64,000 nucleotides of DNA from Melanocharis versteri. Lineage: Eukaryota; Chordata; Aves; Passeriformes; Melanocharitidae. Below the pieces are notes generated by a model. That model was not told the DNA's origin and did no database searches. It saw only the letters and a list, made by a program, of their open reading frames with translations. The translations under genes and the position numbers were made by a program. This document shows positions 21,301 through 31,429 of the stretch, one piece after another; position 1 is the first letter of the stretch, and every line of letters starts with the position of its first letter. The stretch spans positions 912,542 to 976,541 of the forward strand of contig VZTG01000395.1 of NCBI GenBank assembly GCA_013397845.1. Reading direction: 5' to 3'.

Positions 21301-24300
21301 ACCGCTGGCTCGTGTTCAGACACTACTGGCTCACGCTCAGTCCTTATGCAAGCTGCATATTTGAGGCCCCATTCTGCCACTAGAGACATCAAGATAAAGA
21401 CAACGTAAAAATGATCAAGACTTTAAAACAAAATTTAAAAAGGATGACTATGGTTTTAGGTACTCTTCACATTTGGTTGTCTTTGCTGAACACGGGTAGT
21501 GCCCAGGGACTGGGAGCTTTACTGCTGAGTAGTGGACTGATGCAGAGTTGTCACAAAAGCTCACCCATGAGGAGGACGTTATCCCTGTGCTGAGGCTCCT
21601 TGGTGGCACAATGACACTGCTTCAACTGATTTGAAGATCCTTCTCTTACTAAAGAAGTCCAATGTACTCCTGTGTGCTTTGTGTTTGAGGTTATGTTGTA
21701 AAAATGCGCATGACACGAGTATAAAAGAAACAGTGGAGGTTGCATGTAGTTTGTTGATTCTGTCTGCAGTATGTTGTATATATTTGTGGCAACTGAAAAC
21801 ATGACCTTATTTATATAGGGTTTACTTGATGTTAGGTTGAACAGAAGCATAACAAATTGAATGAAAGTATTATAAGCAAAAAAACCCCAAACCCTTTTGA
21901 CTTTGTGTTTGGTCTGTGAAATGGTTTTTTGAGTTAACAGAAGGCCTTAAGGCCATTCTGGGTAATGGCATATTATCTAAAATAATATTGCTATCTAAAA
22001 AGTAGTACTGAAAGAGCCTAGAATGCCAAACACAGATTTTAAAACCTAACCCAAAAGCCTAACAAAGCTAAGGATTTGGGAGGAGCAGAAGAGAAGGAAA
22101 ATATACTAACTAGTGTCCCTTTTAGAAAATCTATGTTGAGCTTTTAGCCCAGAGAGGAGGTTGAGCTGCAGCTTTTGGATCTGGAACTGGTGTTGTTCTA
22201 GATCCATACTTATATCTGACTTACCCAAAGAAGAGGCTCCAGCAAGAGTTGAGAGTGTGAGTACATGAGGGCAGCAGCCCTTGACAAGGTCCTGGTGAAT
22301 GATGCCTCCTGCACTCTTGCTAAATGTCTTAAGATTCTGCCAGAATGTGCAAATGGATCTGCCAGCACTGAGGAGCAGCTACATGCTTATTCCAGCAAAG
22401 AAGGTCATCGTCTCACTAGGTCTGAAACACTGCCAAGTGCAGGTTTCGCTCTGGCTTTTATAAGGTTTTTTATGTATCCCTGTGGTAACACAGTGTTAGC
22501 AATGTGTCAGCATTCCATTAAGTTTTGTGGTGGAGAGTTGATGTAAACACTGTATTTTCAGTCCATTTGGCTTTAAAGAGACATAACGGTGTAACTGCTA
22601 AATAAGCATTGTGATAGCTGCAGGTGGTTCTAGACTTCATCTTTGGTTTGTTTCTGTTTCTTAGCAACACCTGCAGTTGACATAAGAGTTACTGCATAAA
22701 TTTGTTAATTCACAGATCATATAAAATATGTCCAGTGATGATATTTGGTTATTAGTAACTGGGCAAAGTGAACCCATAGTTTTAGGTGATCAGGTCATAG
22801 AGTGAACCCAACTGTCATCATTTTTATATTTATTCTGCCAGTATATTTGGACATTACTTCTTTAATTCGTGTGATTTATCAATCATTATATGCCAGCTGA
22901 GACTTTCCTCTGGGTTAAGAGACAGTTAACAGAAATTTGCAGTGTTTTTGCTCCATCAGCCTGGCATCAAGGCCTTGTGCTGATGTCAGGCTGTAGCCCC
23001 AGATACTTGGAAATTCCATTTTTATGTGCTGGCACTTTTGTACATACATAGGTCCACACAGCTTCTCAGAGAGGCTTTGGAAAGGTCACAAGCTGAAGTT
23101 AGTCTGTGGGATCTGTGCCCTGTGACAGAAGAGGGCTGTGGGCAGGCCTGTGCCAGCACCTCTTCAGCCTTCGGCAGAATTCCCCAGTTACTTGGAGACC
23201 CATCTCTGTTTCAAGGAATTCATTGATGCAAACATGAAGTTTTCTGAAGAAGGAAAACATACCTGACATGGATTCAGAGTAGCAAGTAGAGTTTTTAAGA
23301 AAGGCATCTGGCTTTAGGAAAGATTTAGTGGTTTCTATCTGTGCAGGATTTAGGAAATGCAACTTGAGGCTCTGACAGATTATTTTTGGTTTCTAAAACC
23401 AACAGACCAAAAAATACCCCACTTCAGAAAACTGTAGTGTTATTTAAAAGGATCTTTAGTTCAGAAATCTATTTCTTTATGGAAGGTGAACAACATGAAT
23501 ATGTATGCACATAATACATATAAACAGATGATGCCCTGACTGGCAGTGTTGCCCATCTAATGTTCATACATAATCATCCTCGCTCTTCCCAGTTCTAGGA
23601 ATCTTACTATTCATGCAGTAATTTTCACAGCCTAATGAGACCTTCTTTGTATGAAAACCCATTTAGTTATTTTATTTACTTTAGAGTAATCTAAAGATCA
23701 AGAAACAGTTTTAAATACAGTTTCTAAGAAACACAACGGGATTTATAGTCATCACTGATCTTATTAAACAAAACTTTTTAGTTAAGGTACTATCTGGGAA
23801 CTATATACAAAGACTGTTCTAAAAGCATGAGAAACGCAGATTTATATGAACTTATGTATGTTATGTTTTTTTAAAATATATAGTTCACACTTTTTGAATT
23901 TAAATGGAACTCAGAATGAGAACACGCAAAATCTGGATGGACTGGAAATGCCTGTTCATTATTAATATTATAACACTCAAAAATATAGAAGAGAAAGCAG
24001 TATATAACTAAGGAAATAATTAAATCAATATAGCTACCCACTTGTGCTCTTTAACTGAAAGAAATACAGAAAATGAATTCTCTAAACATGGATAATCCCT
24101 TGTTCAAGATCTGGCAACAAAAGGGAACAAAAGCTTATAAAACTGAAGCCCAAGCGATACACCCTAAGAATGCTTTACAAGTAACTTACCACACAGTTTA
24201 ATATCTACACAATCTCTTTGATAGATGGAATTTCCACTGATTATTTACAGATTGCACTACTATTGTAATCTCATCCAATCTTCCTAAGACACTCTGCTTA

Positions 24301-25045
24301 TATAAATGAGGATTAGATGGCAAAGTTAATTACTGTAAAAGAAAAATGACTGCTAAACTTGGGATGAAATTGGAGTCTAGAGATTGTCTGTTTGCTGCCT
24401 TCTACTTGCAGGTGCTGAGGCAGTTTTATTAGGACCCTGAATATTCCCAAAAGGTCTTTTCTGGAGGTTGCTGTGCGTGGTAGAGAGACCCAAACTAACT
24501 TTGGAAATGTAATGCTGGAGAGCTAAATGCAGCAGTATAAAATAATTTGCATTTCCAGGGAAAGTGTAATAATTTAACAAGAATCAGATGTCCAGTTCTA
24601 CACAATGTTCCCATATCACACAGATTATCTCATCTATTCCACGTAGGAAACTTTGGTTCTCAAGACATTCCCCCTTAATCATTAAGATGTCAAAGTGCTT
24701 AAGAGTTCCTATTGATTTCAGCCAGAGACAGGAATAAATTGGAGTTCTGTGGTGAACAGAGTTGATCCTATCCAGTTGTTGCCCACTAGTATTTTAGAGT
24801 AATTTCAATTAGCTTGAACTCAGACTCAGAAAGTCAAGATATTAGCTTAATTGCACATCAAAAGAGGCAGCACAGTTGTGGGTTGCTGTGACCTCACAAC
24901 AAGGCACAGAGCTACATTTTCCAAGGTTGGACTCTTCGTCGATTAAGCCAAAACTTATTGCATACTTTGGCTCCTTTTCAGGTATTCCTACAGACTTTCC
25001 AGTTGTGATCTGTTGGCCTGAAGTGACCTGTGCAAGGGAGTGCAG
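21301..25045. other. Intergenic DNA between SLC66A3 and CIMIP5
   Basis: I see no exon or recognisable repeat here. Composition is ordinary AT-rich. Open frames do not exceed about 100 codons and show no family features. Confidence 0.55.
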
Positions 25046-25152
25046 CAGTCCGTCACCATTCATGTCTGCACAGAGTGGAATCAGCCCTCCTCACCTGGGC
25101 CGGTTGCATGATGTGTTCTTCCTTCTTTAGGTATCTTAGTTGTCATCTTGAA
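25046..25152. repeat. 107-bp unclassified repeat, copy 1
   Basis: Shares about 105 bp with 26744-26850, centred on CAGAGTGGAATCAGCCCTCC and CTTCCTTCTTTAGGTA. It differs by a 3-base ATG insertion and a few substitutions, mostly in the first 20 bases. The flanks are unrelated. I do not recognise the family. Confidence 0.9.
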
Positions 25153-25739
25153 CAGTGCAGTGCTTTTCCTGTGCTGTACACACGTCACTACTGCATGTCC
25201 CCACTGCAGGAACCGCCTGGCACCTCTAATGGCTGCTTTATCTGATTGAGGACACAGAACTACACGTTTTTACTAAAGTCTTCTTTAAATTTTTTGAAGA
25301 AAATTGGTTGTTGCCATTCACAGACATGGCATAACATGCTCTTCGAGAAGTGTCCTTACATGGCTGTCAGGAGGGCCCTAAACAATCCTCTCAGATGTGT
25401 GTCATTAAAAGAGATACATCTAGACTTCGTGAAAAGTATCCTATATGAGTCGATAGAAGAGTTAGAAATATATTTCAATCCCCAAAAAAAAGTGATTCAT
25501 CTGTATTTTAGAGGTGAAATCTATTTAAACCTGGTATAATTAAAATAGGAATTTTTAAAAAATTCTTTGTGAATGTGTTTGAAAAATCATGTTTGCAAAA
25601 TATGTTCTGATCCCAACAGGTCTGGTTAGTCAGACAATTGGTGAAAAGCTTTTCAGACAGTCATTCAATTTATACAATAAAAGACAAACCCTATTAAATA
25701 CATCCCTCTTGATGGATGTGTGTGTTTAACTTTCAAAGC

Positions 25740-26055
25740 TGGAGATTCTTCAGGTAATCCATTCCAGTGCTTTATTATCCTTACTACTAGCTTCCCAAAA
25801 AGTTAACATGATTCTTCCTTGCTATAATTTAAGCTTCTTATTTTTGCTGTTGCCTGACACTCCCTCAAAGTGAAATTTTTTCCTTTTCTCATTCCCGAGC
25901 TATACACGTATCTAAAGACTGCTATCCTCTTCCAAGACTGCTTTTTTCTCTTCAGGCTAAACTTTTAACAGTCTTTTTAACCTTTCCTTATATGACATGT
26001 TTTCCCATCCTCCAGTTGCCATCACTGCTTCTCTAGACTCTGATTAGCCTGCATC
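25740..26055 (-). mobile_element. Ancient CR1/L3-like LINE remnant
   Basis: Contains diverged blocks in the order typical of reverse-complemented old CR1 elements: CCATTCCAGTGCTTTATTATCC, then ACTGCTATCCTCTTCC, CTTCAGGCTAAAC, then AACCTTTCCTTATATGACATG and a CTTCTCTAGACTCTG block. Divergence is high, so this insertion is much older than the other CR1 pieces here. Confidence 0.6.
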
Positions 26056-26743
26056 TTTAGGGTAAAACGTGGAAGGTCTCGTCCAAAACTAAAAGTGCTT
26101 CAGTTGAAACAATGCTGGTTCTAAGTGAAGTGGGAGGATTAAATCGTGCACTGCTTAGACCATCCTCTTACCCTCGAGTTTGCGGGAACTCTCTGGGAGA
26201 AGGATTCTCTGGATTCACCCACAGTAAACAGAGTCAAGAATCTGGAATTATTTAATGTAATTAAAAAGGAATTATGTAGCACTGCCTTAGTGTCCTTTCT
26301 GGTGGATTACTTGATGTGGAGTGAGTGCCATCTGGAGGTTAGGAAACATGGAACTCTGTATGCTTTCATGCTGAAAAACAAAATCCCTGTGCTTTACAAA
26401 TGAAATGTTCTTACATGAGTAGGAGCTTGCGCCTGACAGATACTGGGCATCCACCATTCAGTGTAAAGTTTGTGACCCAGAGTAAGGCATGCAAGTGCAG
26501 TACTTCTTAGTGTTATGCAATCACCAATAAATGTGTAACCTCTGGGTGGCCTGTGCAGTTTTTGGAAAAAGCTCTGGACAGCACAGGGACAAGGAAAGTC
26601 TTGATCTGCTCTCTCCTCTCCTGCTTTCAGGTGTGTGAAGGCAAAGGAGTTCCTGGTGCAGTTTTCTGCTCACAGTGGAGAGCAGAAAGCATTTTAGCTG
26701 AACAAGTTTTAAAAAGAAGGTTCCCATTTGGTGTATCTGAGCT

Positions 26744-26850
26744 CAGTCCTCCATCATCATTCGTGTCTGCACAGAGTGGAATCAGCCCTCCTCACCTGGG
26801 CCGGTTGCATGTGTTCTTCCTTCTTTAGGTAACTTAGTTGTCATCTTGAA
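26744..26850. repeat. 107-bp unclassified repeat, copy 2
   Basis: Direct copy of 25046-25152, 1.7 kb away. Neither copy shows CR1 or LTR signatures. Confidence 0.9.
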
Positions 26851-27950
26851 AGGCCTGAACCTCCAGTTCTCACTGTGTTGAGGAAGCCAGGAGGAGAACC
26901 ACTTGGAGTCATGACTTCAGGGAGTGGGACCTGGCTCTCCTTTCTACAGTGCCTTTTTTTTTGCCTGAGACCACTTGGATCAGTGATCACAGTGGTCCCC
27001 TTGTGTGCTGAGCTGCCTTCTGCCACTGAAATCTAATCATATAAACAAATAGCTTTAACAGCAAAGTGTAAGTGCACCCATCTCCATCTCAGTCTGGTGA
27101 GAGACTGCAGCCTGTTGTGTCAAGGCAATGCTAATGGCTTCTGTGTTGAGCTCCACTTAGGGCTGAGCATGATCCTGCAGAAGCTCAAAGGACAGATATT
27201 GTGTATACACACTCCATGCTCTGCTGCTTGCAGATTTTTCCCTACAGAGCAACAGGCCATAAAGTTTCAACCTATGTAATGAAATGCACTAGCTGAACAG
27301 GCTTTTGGTTATGTTGATTTCGCTTGAGGATGGTTTCCCTGGGCAACCACAGATTTTAGGGACTATGAACCTGTTAAATCTAAGGTTGACAATCCTGAGG
27401 GTGTAAGACAGGTTGCTGAGCCAACACGCCTTCAGAGCAAAATGTGAAAGCCTGCTTCCTTGTCAATGAGTTTCCATCAGCTAAACCAGAAAAAAAGTGT
27501 AAAAGAAAGGAATTTAAGAGCAGCAAGTCTACAGAAACAAAAATGGAAACTAATGTGAAAAATATTTGGTCTTCCTCCTTCAGCAGGGAGTGGTGAAAAG
27601 CATAGAAAAGTCTCACATGCCTAAGTATTAATCTTTAGAGCAAGTTTAAACATGCAGACGACAGAAGCTGATGAATCCTTGTCTAACTACGTGAAATGCA
27701 ACAAGCTGCTGCATTTTTGTTATGCTGGCTTTCAGAACTGGAAGTGTGTTGTTTATGTTGTGACTCATCTGAGCAGATCTCTATTAATTGTTTTTTTTCA
27801 GGAGATAAAATTCAGGAAGAAATGGCCTTTTGTCTGTAATCTAGTTCTTTCAGATGTTAGTGGCATCCTTACTGTAGATTTGCATGGGAAGATGGACGAG
27901 ATCTGTAGTGCTGTCTGTATATGGCCCAGTCACCTGAAATATGAAGAGAA
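26851..27950. other. CIMIP5 downstream flank
   Basis: No recognisable gene. Part of it may be CIMIP5 3'UTR. No clear AATAAA on the minus strand was found close to the stop codon. Confidence 0.5.
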
Positions 27951-28229
27951 TCATCTATTATGGCGTTGTTGGACAACATCCATTTTTACCCTTGAAAGAA
28001 CTTGCTTTGTTGCTGTTGTATTGTTACTGAAGCACTGAGATCTCTGGAGTTCACCCTCAAGTTTCCTCTTCCGTGCTCCACTGCTGAAGAAGTAACTTGT
28101 ATTTACCAAAGCCCTGCCAAGCTCAGTATTCATTTGACTGCCAGTGGTTTGGTTGGTCGAGTTGGGAACTTTGCTTGAGAACACAGACATATAGTTTGGC
28201 AGTGGCTTCTGCTCCTTTCTCTTACCCTG
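27951..28229 (-). CDS. CIMIP5: CIMIP5 terminal exon
   Basis: The acceptor TTTGTTTTATCCAG is followed by GKRKEQKPLPNYMSVFSSKV, then PNSTNQTTGSQMNTELGRAL and VNTSYFFSSGARKRKLEGEL. The block aligns without gaps to the human C-terminal half (GNKKEPEKLPDHVPLF, then the NQ and LG motifs, FFF and GARKKKLE). Human stops a few residues after this point. Here the frame stays open for about 30 more codons to TGA at 27951-27953, with no sign of conservation. The original stop may have been lost, or this is a lineage-specific tail. Confidence 0.85.
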   Translation of the reverse strand, partial: QGKRKEQKPLPNYMSVFSSKVPNSTNQTTGSQMNTELGRALVNTSYFFSSGARKRKLEGELQRSQCFSNNTTATKQVLSRVKMDVVQQRHNR

Positions 28230-31200
28230 GATAAAACAAAGACTATTAATAACTTCTCAAAATTACATCCATTGCTTCTTACAAAAATACAAGTTACTGA
28301 AATGATTTATAGTATCAGCACTTCTGCTTTTGAAATTAGAATTTAAATATACTTAAAAATATCATATTGAATGTACATGAAAGTTTTGTAGAAATCAAGC
28401 AAAACAATTGGGGTTTTTTCCTGTTGTCTTATGATAGGATAACAGAGGGAAGTGAATAATTTTAAAATGTATTGCATAAAATGTTATCTGGGATGGAAGT
28501 TACCCTGCTCTAGAATGGTTGTGATATGGGAGGTTTCTTCTTTCATTTTTAGTAAGTGGCTTGGGTTTCAGCAGGTTGAATCTTACGAATTTGCTTCTAG
28601 GAAGTTGGTTCTTCCAGCACTTGTCTTTTTGCCAAGTTTTTAACATTGGAACAGACTGAACGCACATAGGTAGCAGATGAAGACACTTCAGTGCTTTTAT
28701 TTTTCCTAAAGATTATAGTCGTAAAGAATTTGTCAATAATGCCTAGGTATGCTTCAATTTGAAATACTAGCCTAGCTCAAATTGACGAAAACTAAAAAGA
28801 GCATGGGTACAGTTAAATGTCTGTTCAAAACTCGTCATTTGGTCATGGTCCTTTAGGAAACTCCGGTTCTGGTACCTTGGAATAGAAGTAAAAAATGCAG
28901 TGTCAAATTTTTTGTCTTTAAATAAATTGGTTAATGTTGATCATAATTGAATGCCTGTTCAACTGCTCTGTTTAACACTTACAGACCAGCTCTTACAGCT
29001 GCAGATTCCTTGTACTAAAACCTGTCTTTTCGGTGATGGAGCCCAGGATTTTCTTATTCCCATACTGTATGAGGAGTGGGTGTTATTTTTGCTAAGGGAA
29101 GCTGAAGATACCATGTCCACAATATAATCCTTGCACAAATGCAGATAAATTACTCACATCCTGAGTCGCTCTAGAAAACATTCGTCCAATGCCTTGAGCA
29201 AGACACAGCATCTCATTTTTTAAATGACCAGTACTTTGCTGGCTGAAGGCCCTGCAGGAATTCCCAGAGCCATATTGCTGCAGACAAACATCCATGGGAG
29301 TATTCTGTGCAGATAGGCAGCTGTGCTAGCAGCACATGGAGGCAGAAGACCTGAGTTTTGCTCTTCAGCTCTGTTCTATACATGGCGTGAGACTGCAGGG
29401 CAAGTCCTTTGATTTTCTGTCCTTTGCTTTCCTTGGCCTGAAATGGAGAAAACATCAATTCACTCACTATTGTCAGAGCACTGTGAGTCAAGAGAGGAAA
29501 CAGTTCTGTACAGCTGTTTCTGCAGCAGGGCTCAAGGGTCATGTGGGTTGATTCTGAGCTGCTTACCTGTGCTGCATCTAAGCTCCTTGAACTAGTGCTG
29601 AAGCTGTGCATCCTTCCGAGCTGAGCTTGCCTGTACAGCACAGCCACATGCCATGTGGCGCTAGGAGCAATGTATTTCTGTGCTGCTCTCCCCTGTCCAG
29701 TGCAGATATGTCCCAAGTGCAAATAAAATCGAATTTATGACTGTTCTGTTTATCACTATACGTCTTGGTATACCAGCACAGCATTGAGGTCCTAGAATTT
29801 TTTATTTTGATATGCAGCCATTATTCGAGCATTTTCAGACTTGGGTGTTACTGGATGGTGCTAATTAGTGACAAATGTTGTGGTCTCAGGCATTGCCCTA
29901 TATCTATTCAAGTCAGACCATTTAATGCATACCAGCCTTTCTCCATCATTGTTTTTGGGACAGGAATGCAGAACTGAAGGACAGTCCCCTGCAGGCTGTA
30001 GGTTATGTCATTTGATGAATACATCTTTAGGCACCTTGTTCTTCCCAAGTCTGTCCTACCCTTTTGCAAGAGTTTCTCTCTTCATAGCTAAAACTGGAAA
30101 GCAGAACATGCATCAGCTGTATGATGTGTTACATTACTTGTGGAAGTGAGTTTGCACCAATATCCATGACTGCCAATCCCAGAGACAGGCACAGAGTCTT
30201 TCCTGCTGCCTTAGCTAGGGAATGAGTATGGAACAGGCTGAGCCTGTTGAGCAAAAGTCTGAGTCTCCCAGCACAACTGAGAGAGAGTAACATTGCCCTG
30301 GCTTTGCATGCGTCAGAGTCCTGGCATCAGCCTGTCCCTCAAGTAAACAGAGCCAGACAAGACTGCAAACACATCTCTGGGGAAATCAGGACTGTGATTT
30401 GTATCCCTTCCAGAAGGCTGAAGAGGGCGAAGGTTTCAGATAGTTTCTTTTCCCATTTTAAAAAATCCTGAGAGTGATGGTTTTTTTCTTCCCTTTTCAT
30501 TAGCTTGAGCAGTGCACTATTGGAAATTGAGCTGATTTTAATTTTACCAAGGTTATTCTTCTAATAGGCATACTGATGTTGCATACTAAAGTATAAACAT
30601 AAACACTTACTCAAGATACGTGGCAGAGACAGGATCTTAATTTTGGGTTCCTTTGGGTCACTGGTGTGTGCACAGCCAAAGCTTAGGTCGTATATGTGCA
30701 GCTCAGTCTGCTGAAACACCATAACAATGGGGCAAGTTCAGTAGATTTACAGACTGGGAATACAGAATTTTATTTTGGCAGAACACTCTGTTCAGCTTCC
30801 ATTTCAGCCATTTCCAAGAGTATGAGAAGAGGTGGTAATATCAGGGTGTCTGCAATAAATTATAAAGCTTGGCACTTTTATGTCTTCATTGTGGAAATCT
30901 CTAAAAGCTAGAAGATACTTAGTGTGCAGTTCTTTGCATCTCTTTTTAGCTTAAGCCCAGCATGCTGGGAGATATTAGCACAGATTTTGTCCAGTGAGGG
31001 AGAACAGAGGTAATGTAACCCCAGAAAGGAAGGTATTAGGATCTGATCCAAAGTCCCTGCAGCAGCAAATTTTGTTTGATAGTGTTCGCTTTGGATCAAG
31101 CCCTAATGCTGTCAGGGAGTATCAGGACCATTGTCAAGACATGCAGAAGAGGCATGAACTGGAACAAGTAACTTACCAGATTTTCCCTCCTCTCTGTTCA

Positions 31201-31414
31201 GCCTCCAGAGACTCTCTCCAGATCTTATCCTGTTGGACCTGGTCTGCCTGCTCATCTGCCCAGGCCCGAGTAGCCGGTTGTGCTTCTGCTCGGTTGGGTG
31301 ATGCTGGGACACAGAAGGAGCTGGGGCTGGTTGCCCCAGAGGTGTGGTTGCTGTTTGCTGAGACCTAACCAAGGTACTTCTGCTGAATCCAGAACTCCTT
31401 TCCAACCTGTCCAT
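27951..31414 (-). CDS. CIMIP5: CIMIP5 (C2orf50), ciliary microtubule inner protein, whole span; possibly decayed
   Basis: Three exon-like blocks in the right order and strand match human C2orf50 (about 162 aa), now named CIMIP5, a protein found inside doublet microtubules of motile cilia. They are 31177-31414, 28836-28875 and 27951-28229. Identity of the gene is well supported by QQDKIWRESLEAEQRGGKIW in block 1, QN-SFLKDHDQM in block 2 and PNSTNQTTGSQMNTELGRAL in block 3. Integrity is doubtful. The ATG-initiated frame of block 1 is not the frame of its conserved end, block 2 lacks a GT donor, and a conserved Trp is Arg. In human this gene is upstream of SLC66A3 on the same strand, as here. 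Confidence 0.82.
28230..28835 (-). other. CIMIP5 intron 2
   Basis: Lies between the second and third CIMIP5 blocks. It has a good acceptor but no proper donor. Nothing else recognised. Confidence 0.65.
28836..28875 (-). CDS. CIMIP5: CIMIP5 exon 2 (donor site lost)
   Basis: A pyrimidine-rich acceptor (TTACTTCTATTCCAAG) is followed by G, completing the Trp codon of exon 1, then YQNRSFLKDHDQM. Human reads IQNWSFLKDYDPM, so the match is 8 of 13 and in phase with exon 1. The expected boundary is directly after ATG at 28836, since the next exon starts with a whole Gly codon. The next bases are ACGAGT, not a GT donor. Using GTTTTG four bases later would create an immediate stop in exon 3. Confidence 0.75.
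28876..31176 (-). other. CIMIP5 intron 1
   Basis: Begins with GTAAGT and ends CCAAG. It contains several unrelated open frames on both strands but no repeat family I recognise. Confidence 0.7.
31177..31414 (-). CDS. CIMIP5: CIMIP5 exon 1 (frame disrupted)
   Basis: The 3' half reads AEAQPATRAWADEQADQVQQ then DKIWRESLEAEQRGGKI and the first two bases of a Trp codon before a perfect donor, GTAAGT. Human has VQQDQLWRELLEAERRGQRRW here. This frame is open only from 31364 and contains no Met. Upstream, a different frame begins with ATG at 31414 (MDRLERSSGFSRSTLVRS), which resembles the human N-terminus weakly. The two frames differ as if one base were missing between them. A 1-nt deletion, a sequencing error in the G/C runs, or an unseen upstream exon spliced near 31364 would each explain it. 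Confidence 0.72.
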
Positions 31415-31429
31415 TTTGAGACTCACCAT

